From the NCBI GenBank assembly GCA_029204225.1, contig CM055113.1, forward strand, positions 21,709,605-21,773,604: a stretch of 64,000 bases of DNA. The letters are read 5' to 3'. The notes under the pieces are model-generated. The model did no database searches. It was not told the DNA's origin and saw nothing but the letters and a program-made list of their open reading frames with translations. This document shows, one piece after another, positions 10,862-21,788 of the stretch. A program made the position numbers and the translations under genes. Positions within the stretch are counted from its first letter, which is position 1. Every line of letters starts with the position of its first letter. The stretch is from Diphasiastrum complanatum (taxonomy: Eukaryota; Streptophyta; Lycopodiopsida; Lycopodiales; Lycopodiaceae).

Positions 10862-11086
10862 GTCATAGTAGCGCTTCACCCTTGAACCATTTACTCGAGT
10901 GTCAAGTAAATGTCCTTGGAGATCAGCTAACTAAAATGATCCATTATTAAAAAAAACTTCTGTAACTTTATACGGTCCCATTCATCTGGTATGTAATTTT
11001 CCAGGAAACAACATGTGTCTGTTATCATAGAGAAGCACATAGTCCCCTTGTTTAATTTTTATTTTCTTAATAGATTGGTCAGAAAT
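10862..11086 (-). pseudogene. G1 integrase C-terminal tail, broken
   Basis: The minus-strand frame continues past the stop at 11087 with three further stops. It reads a K-Q-G-D-Y-V-L-L-Y-D segment, then F-P-G-K-L-H-T-R, M-G-P-Y-K-V, and finally N-G-S-R-V-K-R-Y-Y. This is the characteristic C-terminal block of gypsy integrases, a small beta domain that binds DNA or chromatin. It shows the original protein ran about 75 residues beyond the present stop. Confidence 0.75.
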
Positions 11087-12520
11087 TTATTTATTTTTAC
11101 TCTGAACTTGTTCAGTCTCGATTAATGAAAGACGACGATCCTCTTCCAGTTGCGTCAAAGAAATCATCCGCTCCTGGAGACTATCGTGTTCATCCATTCG
11201 CTCTTCATTACTAATGTGAAACGTCGGAACTTCGAATTCTATTGGTAGTATGGGATGCATTCCATACACAAGATAGTATGGAGTCTGCCTAGTTGTAATC
11301 TTTTCAGCAGTTCTATATGCCCATATATTTTGATAATTCTTGCCTCTTCTTAATTCTACTTCATAATTAAACTCATCTAATAACAATACCCATCTAGCTA
11401 TTCTACCCGAAAGATCAGGTTTATTCACTAAATGTTTTAATGCGTAGTGATCTACATGAAAAACAAAAGGGTATCCTAAAAAGTAATGTCTAGATTTCTT
11501 TACTGAATAAATCATCCCTAATGCTTCTCGTTCTGTAGCGGAATAATTCTTTTCTAATGCAACAAGTTGTCTTCCCGCATAGTGAATTGGATAATCTATA
11601 TTTTGGTCATCTTTTTTACTAAGAACCACACCTATCGCAAACGATGATGTGTCTACATATACATGGAACTTTTTAGCCCAATTTGGAGGTCTAACCCCAG
11701 TGGCTTCTGCTAATGACTGTTTCAATTGATCAAAAGCTTTCTGATGGTCTTGTGTCCAATGGTACTCAATAGATTTTTTTAGTAAACTTGTTAAAGGAGT
11801 TACTATTATAGCATAATCATTAATTATACTCCGATAGTAACCTACATGACCTAGAAAACGTCTAAGCTCTCTTAAATTGGTTGGTTTTAATAATTCTAAA
11901 ATCATTTTTATTTTTTTGATGTCGGCTTGTATACCATCCTTCGAAATTTTATGTCCTAAAAGGATTCCTTCCCTCATCCCAAAGTAACACTTAGCTGGAG
12001 GCAGTTTAAGAGATGTCTCTTGACATCTTCTCAATGTTTTCTCTAATGCATCTAAATGGTTTTTAGTTGATGAATAGACACAAAAGTCATCCGTAAAAAT
12101 TTCTAAAAACTTTCTTAAATTTTTTTGAAAAATATTTGTCATCATACGTTGGAATGTGGCAGGTGCATTACAAAGACCAAAGGGCATTCGCGTATATGCG
12201 TACGTCCCCCAATCAGTGGTGAAAGTTGTTTTGGATTTATCTTCCTCTTTTAAAAAAACTTGGTTATAACTTGAGAATCCATCTAAAAAACTATAACGTT
12301 CATGACCAGCTACTTGGTCAAGAATGGTATCTGTGTACGGCAAAGGATGATAATCCTTTGTTGTAGTAGCATTTAGTTTCCTAAAATCTTGACAAACTCT
12401 AATCTTGCCCGTCTTCTTCTTAGGTACTATAACTGTTGATGATACCCACTCACTACTTAGAACAAGATATATGATACCCGCTCTAAGAAATCTATCTAAT
12501 TCGTCTTTTACTAATAAGGA
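11087..12520 (-). pseudogene. G1 reverse transcriptase-RNase H fused in frame to an integrase C-terminal remnant
   Basis: From the stop at 12521 the frame is open to 11087. The RT finger block V-C-Q-D-F-R-K-L-N is near 12380, MPFGLCNAPATFQ near 12185, and the catalytic box is F-T-D-D near 12085. RNase H follows, with D-T-S-S-F-A-I-G and H-V-D-H-Y-A-L-K-H-L. After V-E-L-R-R-G-K-N the protein jumps directly to W-A-Y-R-T and Y-G-M-H-P-I-L-P-I-E, which belong after the integrase core. The HHCC finger and the D,D(35)E core are therefore deleted near 11325 without loss of frame. Confidence 0.88.
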
Positions 12521-12832
12521 TTACTTTGGATTCAATCTATATTGATGTTGTCTACCAAGTATTATTCCCTGAATGAGATGTTCGTCCCATTTAACTGGTA
12601 TTCCTATTAAATCATCCATCGACCAAGCAAACACATTTTGGTATTTTTGCAGAAGTAATATATACTCTTCACGTTCTTGGTCCGATTGGTGTTTATATAG
12701 ATTCAAAGTCTTACCTTTATTAATTTCCATTTCTACATAATCTGTTTTATCTACCATCCCCTCGGTCAGACTTGCTCTAGTTCCACCCAGAACTTCTCTT
12801 GACTCGGATTTCTTCTTCTTCATCAATATCAT
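12521..12832 (-). pseudogene. G1 pol segment between protease and RT
   Basis: This 103-codon frame holds the region that leads into a gypsy RT: K-Y-Q-N-V-F-A-W-S-M-D-D, then G-I-P near its end. It stops at TAA 12521-12523, and the following codons in the same frame continue into the RT, so the stop is a simple nonsense mutation. The overlap with the protease-2 frame at 12777-12832 reflects a frame shift. Confidence 0.8.
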
Positions 12833-13238
12833 AGCATTCCATGAAATTGATCCATGACTCAGTAGGTCTAGCTAACTGCTCATCCCATCTCAAAAGGTAA
12901 CCCCCTATTGGACTGGCTGTGAGAATCCCTGGAAAAAATATCTGTTTGGTAGACCAATTTATAATAGCATCTGCTTGATAAAACCATGGTCTTCCAAATA
13001 ATATCGAATAAGGTGGTGTATCTATTGGGTCTATGACAAAGAAATTCATAACAAACGTCTTTGTCTCTATAATTACGTTAATACCTCTTAGCTCACCTAC
13101 TGGTATACATTTAGTCGCGTCCGCTAAATGGATTTCGTGATAAGTGATAGGCTGTATCTGGTTCCCTAATCCTAATTCTTTAACCATTGTTTTCTTTACT
13201 AGATTGATACTGGATCCTGAGTCTATTAGTGTCTCCAT
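12777..13238 (-). pseudogene. Second aspartic protease domain of G1 (PR2)
   Basis: It starts with a catalytic-site-like L-I-D-S-G-S-S-I-N-L at residues 4-13. It continues through H-L-A-D-A-T, V-G-E-L, and I-L-F-G-R-P-W-F-Y-Q-A, the flap and C-terminal lobe pattern of retroviral-type aspartic proteases. The C-terminus carries D-I-D-E-E-E-E linkers that lead towards RT. The apparent start ATG lies only 6 bases before the active-site segment, so the true N-terminal part is in the broken sequence upstream (13239-13265, several stops). It is clearly homologous to the domain at 13266-14033. Confidence 0.85.
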
Positions 13239-13265
13239 CTATCTACATATTCTACTCTATTACTG

Positions 13266-14033
13266 TTATGCAGGTATACTTAGTGTGACTAACCTCTCCC
13301 CTTCTTCAGTCCTTATTGACTGAAGCCCTTCTTCCTCCGAAGTATAGCTCGAAGAAGATGTAGGTGTCTCGCCTTCATACTTATCTTTTTCCCATGATAT
13401 GGAAATTCTTTTATGACTTTTTCCTGTCGGTGTCTCCATCTGGTCTCTGAAAGTAATCTCCTTTTTCTTCCAGTGGGTTATAACATTTGCCTGATAGAGC
13501 CATGGTCGTCCTAATAACACTTTATATGACGATTGTCTCGTAGTTTTCAATATTATAAAATCCATAAGAAACTTATGGTCTCCAAAATAAACTGTGACAT
13601 AAGATAGTTCTCCTATTGGGGATTTTCTAGTTGCATCGGCTAACCTTAAATGTCTTAAAGTGGGTGCTATTCTACGATGAATGCCTAATTCATATGCCGT
13701 TTCTTCAATCATTATATTTACACTAGATCCGGAATCTATGGGTACATTATCTAAGATGCAGCCATTAATTACTATCTGAATCTCTGGTTGGCCTTCATCA
13801 CCGTAATTAACTAATCCTAAGTTGATTACTGGTAACTTTGCTTTTCTTCTCTTTTTATTTTGCAAGAATTGCTTAATTTCTTTCTTATAATATTGGTTAT
13901 CGTCTAATAACTGTTTAAAGGTTATATTAGGCATTCTAAAAGCAAGGTCTTCTACAATATTATAAGAGCGGTTTCTAAGTGGTGACAGATCTCTAGGTAT
14001 CTCGCTACTTATAACTGGATCTGAAAATATCAC
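13266..14033 (-). pseudogene. First aspartic protease domain of G1 (PR1)
   Basis: This 255-codon frame opens with a linker (P-L-R-N-R-S-Y-N-I and a Lys-rich stretch around residues 55-65). A protease domain follows: V-P-I-D-S-G-S-S-V-N-I around residues 97-107, R-L-A-D-A-T near 130, I-G-E-L near 138, and V-L-L-G-R-P-W-L-Y-Q-A near 172-182. A Ser/Glu-rich tail follows. Each landmark has a counterpart at the same spacing in PR2. Both copies keep the D-S-G-S active-site loop, so the pair is not one working domain and one eroded fragment. Confidence 0.85.
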
Positions 14034-14275
14034 TTTCTTAACTTGTCTAGTCTCTTCGTCTAAAAGCTTCTTAGCTTCTGAACTAATATCAACATCATAA
14101 TGTTTTCCATTAGACTTATCGAGACTTAATTCTTTATTACTAGGATTTTTTACTAACTGTTATGCGAACTTCACTTTTTTTGTCGCGTTTTTCGTAGTTT
14201 TCGCAGTTTTCGCCTTAGTTTTCTTCTCACCTTTAAGTGTTAAAGAATCTTTACTACTTCTTGTAGTTATTTTAT

Positions 14276-14524
14276 TTATTTTTTCTCTAAATCTGGCCAT
14301 TGATGCTCTTGATCTAATAATTCAGGCTCTACTTCTATCCTCTGAACTATCATGTTAGTGTTAGTCTTAGATGGCCGAAGGTTGTCTTCCCTAGGTGAGT
14401 TTACAAACCTTGGTTTAGACCGTGGCTGTTGTGGCTGAGGACATTCAGCTGTGACATGCCCTTCGCCTTTACAGTTAGCACAGAGTGGCACATATCTTGC
14501 TTCTCCGAGGTTCAGGATAAGCAA
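14276..14524 (-). pseudogene. G1 gag nucleocapsid segment with CCHC zinc knuckle
   Basis: A frame of 82 codons contains C-A-N-C-K-G-E-G-H-V-T-A-E-C at residues 15-28, an intact CX2CX4HX4C knuckle that would bind element RNA, followed by a basic Pro/Gln-rich stretch. The region 14034-14275 between this and PR1 is AT-rich, has TTCGCAGTTTTCGCC motifs, and is broken by stops. Confidence 0.75.
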
Positions 14525-14727
14525 ACAAATAGTGACCCGGGGCTCCGCAATTTATAGCACGAACCCCTTACTCTGGTCGATAATGGATTGGAATCTCGTG
14601 TTCAGCCCCTTCACAGAATGGTGTACTGTTGACTAGTACATTGTTTTGGTATCATAGTTTTTTGGTTAGTAGGAGTTGCAGTATAAGCTACCTCCTCATG
14701 ATTATTAATCGGACAGAGGAATAGTTT

Positions 14728-15240
14728 CTATTCTAAATAATTAGTCTGTAAACTGGGACAATTGGTCTTAGAATGACCTTCCTTCCCACCAGCGGTACAC
14801 CAAACATTGGCGTTAGGCTTCGCTTTCTTTCGCTTGGCTTTAACATCAGATATCTGGACTTTCAAGTCACTCATTTCTCTTGTTAAAAGCTCGACACTTT
14901 TCCTTAATGGATCCATCTTTTTCGATGAACTTGGAGGATCTGAATCTAAACTTTGCTCAGACAAAGATTCTAAACTTGGTTCAGAAGTAGAATCAGACAA
15001 ATCTGATTCAGGTGAATCTGTAGAACTTGGTGTTTCAACGAATCTTTCCTCAAATGAATCTACAAATGTTGTAGTAGCGTGTAGAAGATCAATAAATGCT
15101 TCAGGTGTTAATCTTGCTATAAGTGGTGAATTTTGCAAATTCTGTAAATACAAATCTCTAGGCTTCCTATATGCTTCTAAACGTTGTGCACGCTCTAAAC
15201 GCTTCTGTTCAATAGTTGTTTGAGAGTACGTTCTTGGCAT
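14728..15240 (-). pseudogene. G1 gag N-terminal part with a damaged zinc knuckle
   Basis: This 170-codon frame begins shortly after the primer site. The N-terminus is basic and helical (residues 1-45), the middle (70-105) is Ser/Glu/Asp-rich, a short coiled-coil-like stretch follows (110-140), and near residue 150 there is a knuckle reading C-T-A-G-G-K-E-G-H-S-K-T-N-C, where the second Cys is replaced by Gly. It is shorter than usual for gypsy gag; the capsid core may be deleted. A second knuckle follows in another frame at 14276-14524. Confidence 0.65.
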
Positions 15241-15305
15241 GCATTACATGAGAAAGATTTGTAGATGTAATACACTCAAAAATATTGCAAAAGGTGAAAT
15301 TCATC

Positions 15306-15323
15306 TCTCCGGCAATGGCGCCA
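15306..15323 (-). other. Primer-binding site of G1 (tRNA-Asp type)
   Basis: On the minus strand this reads TGGCGCCATTGCCGGAGA. Plant tRNA-Asp ends in a sequence whose complement is TGGCGCCGTTGCCGGGGA, so 16 of 18 positions agree and both differences are G-to-A. This is the primer site known from Athila/Tat gypsy elements. It fixes the orientation of G1 and puts its 5' LTR to the right. Confidence 0.8.
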
Positions 15324-17819
15324 AATTACGTGGTGGCCTAGTCGTTATAGATTTTCACAAAAATGATGAATTATGTAGTATAAAAGGTTTGATCGTTCCC
15401 CAAGAGAGTGAATAATCTCATCTTTTGCATGGTAAATGTATATATGATGATAAACAGACTGGTATGTATAAAATTCACAACGAATACTACAGTGACATAA
15501 CTGGTTGTCCAAAGATATTTGGGTAAATTGTCATCTAGAAACACCAATGATGAAATGTTTTGGTCAAGGTCTTTATCTTTCAGGCTCTTCAGGCATCAAG
15601 GAAACAGTCAGAACTGACAGCAACTAGCAATTAAATTTAGTAAGCAGAATCACATTAGCTAAAGATTCTTCTTAATCAAACATAGAGAATTAGTCTTTAT
15701 CGCAGAAAGCAAACAAAACAGAGCCTCAAACAATCCCGTTATTTGAACACATAGCTCATTCAGAAATGAAAGAAGGTCTGCTAAGAAATGATGCTTAACA
15801 GCTTCGGCTAATACCCTGCACACATTAGTTAGAATTGTCACTTGCTGGTGTCACCTGAAAATCCATGTTAGAGTAGCTGAAATTCGGTATAATGTAAGAA
15901 ATGTGTGTGACGCAAACAGAACAATATCACAATCATCCACAGATCATACAAAGTGTGTTCGCACATATGATAAGAAGTAATTTTGTGAAAGATAGCTGAA
16001 AGAAAAGAATGCTCAAGCTATAGGAACTCGCTCTTCTCTCTATTGATACTCAGCTTTGCGTAGAAATGCGTCAGTACAATGGCACGAAGTGTCGACCTTA
16101 TAGGAACGATCACTGGCCTCAATTTCGTTTACGAACCGTTAAATGTCGGTTTTGGACTTCTATTGCATCTCTTTCGAACGTTGCAACTTCTACTTCTACT
16201 TACAAAGTGCAAAATAGGCCTTTACATGTATTTAGGCACTATAGCACATTTTATGTACATGGAAATTGAAAATTTTTACAATATAAGACATAACTCTGAT
16301 AATGTGAAATCATAAGTCTCCACAGTAAAATACAACAACATGAATGGAGGCAGATTAACATAGGATTTGGGAGAGTAAAGGAGATAAATCCAACACTACC
16401 TACTCCTCTCCTTTGCAGCCACACAACCAGATCTCCAGAAGAACTCTTGCAAAAGCATCCATAGTTAGATGTGACCTAGAGGGGACCTACAAAAATCTAT
16501 GCGAGAGCTAGTTGTAAAAAATGAGTCAAAATTGAGTCTCTACGAGAGTTTAGAGAAGCAAAAACTAAGGAACCTTCGCATGCCAAAAGATCTCCAAACC
16601 AACCTTTGTAGATAGCGAAAATGAAATCGGGATAGTGAAATTGACCTGCCTACATGGTCAGATCTTGAAAATCAGGTAAATTGGGCAAGTAGTGCAAGAG
16701 TTCCCTCCTTGAGAGAGTTAAACCCTCCTAGGACCTCCAGAACCCTCGCAGAAAACCTTCGCAGGATAGCCAAATCAGCTCAGGAACTCTCACAGACTTC
16801 TCCCAGGTCTTAGAATTGTGTGAAGAAGGCTACAACAAAACTTGGTCTGGAATAGAACAGTGGAAAGTGCACTTCTCCTAATATGCACTCTAATTTTCTT
16901 TTATATAAGTGTGTAATTCGAGTCATTTGGCACCACACAACGAAATTTTAAGCAAAATCCAACTTTCTCTGTTTGCGACCAAAATTCACACAAATGTTCA
17001 TCAGCCTTCATAACCACTTGTTACACACTCGTTCCCACCATTTTCATCGCCTTTCACTCGAAATTTAGTCTTTCTAGTTTTTGAAGCCTTTTTTCCATAT
17101 TTGATATCTTTTCCTCATTTTCTATCATTTTTTTCTCCTTTTCCCTTCCAGTCACAATTACATCCTACCATGCACCTATTATTTCCATCATGGCATCCTC
17201 TTCTAACACCGACATCAAGACAAATGAATCTCGAATCTCAACATTCTAATTTCATTCTATTAATGTACTTAGTAGAATATATTTGTACTTTTGAAGTAAG
17301 CCATGTATTTGCTTTAGTATGATCTTATTCAATTTCGTCTGTGTTCTAAATTATTAATGTCAATCAATGTTTATTAAAATATAGAGAATAATGCACCATG
17401 ATTTTGAAACATATACTTTGGAGTGATAGGATTGGACAATTTGCACTATAATCATTCATAATAGAATAGTTGAAAAGCACAATTGCTAACATTAATCTCT
17501 TCTTTCATTACCAAAATGTAGTAAAATACATGGGCTCTTTATAGTCTCATTGCTAAAAAACAATTACAATTATTTATTTACATTGACCTTGGGTTGAAAT
17601 CAAAATAGACTATTATTGATTATATAGTTATATTGATCTTTGAGTTAGAATCAAAATTGAGCTATTTATGTCCATTGTCTTTGAATCACGTAAGTATACA
17701 AGCTTTATACTACAAAACTTATCATTTTACAGAATGCAATACTTTTGTGGTTTATCTAGGCGTTGGCATAGTTGCAAGCACTCATTTGTGGTGTGATTTC
17801 CCATAGAGATCGAACACCA
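15324..17819. other. Likely 5' LTR of G1 grading into unassigned DNA
   Basis: The first several hundred bases should be the 5' LTR of G1 because the primer site abuts them, but I cannot find the outer end or align it with the 3' side. Around 16420-16800 the phrases CCTTCGCAG, CTCTCGCAG and GAGAGTT recur. No protein frame over 80 codons is convincing on either strand. Confidence 0.4.
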
Positions 17820-18300
17820 GTGGCCTCACATCATGTAGAAGGTGGCAGTTGTGGTGCCTTTTGCATCAAGTTTTGGTCCATGAATCCAAGTAGTGTAGTA
17901 GTGAACTGTCGCATTTGATTTTTTTGTTGAAGTTGTAGTTTTTGTAAGGCCTTGGTAAAAGTGTCAGCTTGGACCGAACTAGAATATGTTGAGGCAAAAT
18001 CTTTGCCTTTTCTTTTTCGTTTAAGTGTCCATTAGACTGGTTAGAGGAGCTATCAAGACCACTTCTTGAGCTCTCATCCACCACCTCTCATATAATATCG
18101 ACACATGCTTTACCAAAGATCGACCCTTGTATTTCATATGGTGTCGGATTTTTTAGGCAATCCACCCATGAACCATGAGATAATGTTAGAGTTTGGTATG
18201 TAAGTGAGAGCACATTTCCCTTTTAACTTGTCGACTCATTCAATATAGTCCTTTACAAACTTGTCGCTTTTGATGTGCACTTGAACGACTTGCAAGAGAA
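17820..18300 (-). pseudogene. Broken gene fragment, possibly from a SANT/Myb-like or NAM-associated plant protein
   Basis: Pieces in two or three minus-strand frames join into protein-like text: an N-terminal E-D-L-L-L-Q-V-V-Q, then G-S-W-V-D-C-L-K-N, a Ser-rich S-G-L-D-S-S-S-N-Q-S-N linker, a basic K-E-K-A-K stretch, and, after a frame shift near 18004, a Gln-rich helix (K-A-L-Q-K-L-Q-L-Q-Q-K-N-Q) ending L-P-P-S-T-stop near 17835. The Ser-rich linker, basic patch and Gln-rich helix resemble C-terminal tails of plant Myb/SANT or NAM-associated proteins, including those of PIF/Harbinger transposons. The family is not proven; at least one stop and two frame shifts show it is dead. Confidence 0.35.
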
Positions 18301-20015
18301 GATCTTCTATAAATCTGGTGGTCTTGAAGTGCAAAACAAAAGCCCTTCATAACATAATCCAATGTTGTTTTTCTAGGTTGAAGTACAATTCATTGTTTAA
18401 TACATCTAGAGAAACCTTGTAGGGTCACCTTGGTCATTAAACTTCATTAATTGTATTCTAAGTAGTCCTTGATTATGGGCTAGTGCATTTCCAAGATTGG
18501 CCATGATGGTAAAAATGATTGGAGGTGCTAGAAGCATGGGTGTGCAATATCTAAAACACTAGATTCGTCTGATATTATGAATAATAGAGATCAGAGTCTA
18601 GGGATTCTTATGCCTGATTGTAGGTGAATTCAGATCTAGACTCAGAGGGTTAAGACTATTTATTAGATTTTCATCACTTTTTTTTTTTTATTGTTTCGAT
18701 ATTTTCTAAGAAAGGGCTTAACATGAAATGAGACCTCTATTTTTATAGCTTGACCCAAAATCGTGCTAGTTCTAAAACTGACGATTTTTATGACTTTCTT
18801 TGATATTTATTGTTTTTGTAATTTGGTGGTCAAATAAAAAACAATCTGATCATTAAGAAATCACAATCGTTGGAAAAAACCGACAATAAAAGATGAAGTA
18901 CAAAATGGTGCCTAGATATTAAAAAATGTAAAGTAGAATCATTAGATCACCACAATGTTTGTGATGTAATCCTTCAACCTTAGTATCACTTGGAACTGAC
19001 TAGATTGAGGTACAAAAAAATTCTTATGCTAAAACACTTTAGTCACTTGCAAAGCCCCCATAAATGTCGCTAATTGAATTGTTTAAGAATTCGTCCTAGA
19101 TCTCAATCACTGAGATGAAACATGTAAATGGCAAAAAAAACAAGCTCAAATTAATCTATGGAATAATATTTCAATAGCTGATTGATTGAAATTATGTGAA
19201 AATTAGTTATTTGAGTGCTCAATAGCTAAAATGCAAGCATTTAGATGGCTCGCAAGCTGTAGAAATGTCCACAACAAAGAACTTTTTAAATATGAAAATC
19301 CAGTTCTATGAAATTAGTAAACACACACACACACACAAACCCCTTCTTTGCCCTCTAGATTTGACCGCTTAGGGAGGCACAGAAAGGGTCGAACACTAAG
19401 TTTCAATGTCCTCTTCAATAATCACCCTCAAACAACTCTCAATTTTCTCTAACAAGCCACAACACGTAGTATAAAAAATCTAGCAACTTCCAACAACCTT
19501 ACTTCTAGTTTCTTTTCCTTCGATATCCTTTGTTCAATAAATGAAGAATGTCTCGCCTCAAGAAAGGCTTTAAGTCTACAAGTATTTCAAATCATATATC
19601 AACAATAATGATGCTAATCAACTTAAAGAATGCACACCATAATCCACACTCATGAGATAATCACAATATGAAGAGGAGGAGCAAAGTTCCATTGCCACCA
19701 CATTGAATTGTCTTACATGACAAATGAAACTACATAACATGTATAAGGGAAGCTCCTTAGATCCTGCTTACAAATCCTAAACACAAAGGATAACACACTG
19801 TGGAGAAACCACTAGACAAATTCATAGGTGTTATCAAGAAAGAAAACCTATCATCAGAAGATATGAGGACTTTGCAAAATCATTGCACCACATTTGTAAA
19901 ATCTATACATGATTGACGTTACTCATTACATGGTGCTAATCTATATCAATATCTGGTAATTTTCTCATTCAGGCTTATATTTTTTTCTACTGATGTAACT
20001 AATCAAAACTATTGT
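18301..20015. other. Unassigned non-coding DNA
   Basis: AT-rich sequence with a short (AC)n run at 19321-19336. No credible coding frame, RNA gene or LTR is visible. A good splice-acceptor-like tract (TTGTTTGCAG) ends near 20022, just as the next open frame begins. Confidence 0.5.
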
Positions 20016-20279
20016 TTGCAGCACATCCTTCTTCATCATGCAACTTATTTTGCAAAGGAATATGGGAGCTTAAGTATCTGGTCATCACAAGGCATGGAAA
20101 AATCTCAATGGCAAGCAAGGGGAGCATTTCATAGAGCAACAAATCGTGGAGGACACAATTCAAGAAATAAATATTTAGTTCAACTTTTTCAGTGGTTTTA
20201 CAGAAGAGCACAATTTAGATATCAAGCTATGATATTTCGAAAGGCATTCAAATTCATTACAAAAGAGAGATCCTTGTAA
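20016..20279 (+). CDS. Unrecognised 87-codon open frame, possibly an exon
   Basis: The protein is rich in aromatic, Gln and basic residues (S-I-W-S-S-Q-G-M-E-K-S, then R-G-A-F-H-R-A-T-N-R-G-G, L-F-Q-W-F-Y-R-R). Such a composition is unlikely from random AT-rich DNA. A TTGTTTGCAG acceptor-like sequence precedes it, so it may be the last exon of a gene or of a transposon. It converges on the minus-strand chimeric ORF at 20309-21250. I do not recognise the family. Confidence 0.35.
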   Translation: MQHILLHHATYFAKEYGSLSIWSSQGMEKSQWQARGAFHRATNRGGHNSRNKYLVQLFQWFYRRAQFRYQAMIFRKAFKFITKERSL

Positions 20280-20308
20280 TATATCAAAAATATATTACAA
20301 AAAATTAG

Positions 20309-21250
20309 TTAATTATCATCATCATCCTCTTCAAGATTCAGACGGATGGTATTGTCATGAAAGAATAATCTCCTTTCATATGGATCCAAAAATTCTAAAT
20401 TTTTCCTCTTGCTCATATCAATGTAATTCGAATAAAGGGCCATTGCAGATGATCTTTTTGTAGTCTCATTGGGAGTATAACCCAATATCGTAATAGTCAA
20501 ATCTCTCTTCACAAAAATTATTTTATATGTTCCTCCTGCGTACTTATGGCCTCCTAAACAAACTGATAATGATTTGAATACAACCACACATGTTCCCAGA
20601 TATGGACAAAAAAGACCATTCATCATTTGCTGGAACATAGCTGGTGCATTCGTCAACCCAAAAGGAAGCATGAGAAATTCATAATGACCGAATCTCATCC
20701 GAAAACCTGTCTTTTGCACATCACTTTGATGAATCCTAATCTGGTGATATCTGGTTCTAAGTTCTATCTTTGTGAGGTATTTGGCTCCACCTAATCGATC
20801 TACTAGATCATCCATATGAGGCAAAGGATATTTATTTTTAATAGTTACCTTATTCAACTCCTTGTAGTCCACACACAACCTGAAGCCTCCATCTTTCTTC
20901 GATTTCAAAAGAACAAGAGCACCCCAGGGTGGCTTACTTGGCTGAATATGACCCATCTTTAAGTAATTTTTGATTTGCTTAGTAATCTCTCTCTCTTTTA
21001 TTTGAAAAAACCTATAAAGTTGTCTAGAGATAGGGTGACTACCTAGAATTAACTCTATCTTATGGTCTACCGATCTGGACGATGGTATTCCACGAGGTAA
21101 TTCTTCTGGACATGCATCTTTAAATTCAAACAATATTTTATTCTTCTCAATTTGCTCCTGATTTAAGTCTACAGAGTTAAGAATCTTTGGCAATTCGCAA
21201 CTGCTTAGATACATTTCAGATAAATCCAAAAGTAAAGGTATATTACCCAT
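20309..21250 (-). CDS. Chimeric ORF: gypsy RT N-terminal half joined to an unrelated C-terminus
   Basis: The frame is open for 313 codons. Residues 1-210 are a gypsy RT: a linker with D-H-K-I-E-L, the [24 protein letters not shown] finger block, then [11 protein letters not shown], and [10 protein letters not shown] match should next reach the Y-x-D-D box, but after C-P-Y-L-G-T-C the sequence becomes a different protein of about 85 residues. That part includes [18 protein letters not shown] and an acidic tail ending E-E-D-D-D-D-N. The tail is not RT, RNase H or integrase. The missing catalytic Asp pair means no polymerase activity. It is either a deletion junction that happens to stay in frame or a captured host segment. 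Confidence 0.7.
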   Translation of the reverse strand: MGNIPLLLDLSEMYLSSCELPKILNSVDLNQEQIEKNKILFEFKDACPEELPRGIPSSRSVDHKIELILGSHPISRQLYRFFQIKEREITKQIKNYLKMGHIQPSKPPWGALVLLKSKKDGGFRLCVDYKELNKVTIKNKYPLPHMDDLVDRLGGAKYLTKIELRTRYHQIRIHQSDVQKTGFRMRFGHYEFLMLPFGLTNAPAMFQQMMNGLFCPYLGTCVVVFKSLSVCLGGHKYAGGTYKIIFVKRDLTITILGYTPNETTKRSSAMALYSNYIDMSKRKNLEFLDPYERRLFFHDNTIRLNLEEDDDDN

Positions 21251-21707
21251 CTAAACATTTATTATCTTGTGTACGAACAACAAAAGTTAAAAAATGTTCA
21301 CAAGTGCATCAACCCCTCATCATATTTTTCTATGGCATCACACCATGTTAAATTGCCAAAATGATGTCAAGCACTCGTACGAGTAACATATGATATTTAT
21401 GTAAAAATAAACATGTCAATACACATTGTAAACTTAGATTTTATTATCACTCAATAAAAATAATATTCATCTAAATAATGTTCACCAATCTCAACTATTA
21501 AGATTGATTGAGGTGAAAACAAAAAACATTTGAAGATGTATTTGTATCTCTAGGATACCTATAAAAGTCATCCCTTCATTATTCTTGTACCTTTTCAAAG
21601 GAGTAAGCATAGAATTACCATTTCTTTTAAAGTTAAAGAGAATCCAATTCAAATGTGTGAAATCAACATACATATACATATTAGCCAAGATGTTATCAAT
21701 TAAGTTG

Positions 21708-21788
21708 TTTGGGATGGTTGAGTTGGTCTAAGGTGCTAGATTAAGGTTCTGGTTTGAAAGAGCGTGGGTTCAAATCCCACTCCCAACA
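21708..21788 (+). tRNA. tRNA-Leu(AAG)-like sequence, probably a pseudogene
   Basis: The sequence folds as a tRNA-Leu. The D-arm reads GGTTGAGTTGGTCTAAGG. The anticodon stem CTAGA/TCTGG encloses loop TTAAGGT, giving anticodon AAG. A long variable arm follows, then the T-arm GTGGGTTCAAATCCCAC and 3' strand TCCCAAC plus A. The internal A and B boxes are intact. The acceptor pairs only 6 of 7 bases because an extra T gives GTTTGGGA on the 5' side, and several Cs usual in plant tRNA-Leu (for example GGCGCT) are T here. A run of Ts expected for Pol III termination is not obvious within 20 bases. This pattern suggests a decayed copy. Confidence 0.7.

Larger units (their letters stand above)
10860..15323 (-). 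mobile_element. Ty3/gypsy relic G1
   Basis: In minus-strand order the block holds a primer site, gag with zinc knuckles, two aspartic-protease domains, RT, RNase H and an integrase C-terminus. Protease-RT-RNase H-integrase order is Ty3/gypsy. The primer site matches the 3' end of plant tRNA-Asp, used by Athila/Tat-type gypsy elements. Several stops and frame breaks, plus an internal deletion of the integrase, make it defective. LTR limits are not resolved: the 5' LTR should start to the right of 15324 and the 3' LTR to the left of 10860. Confidence 0.85.
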
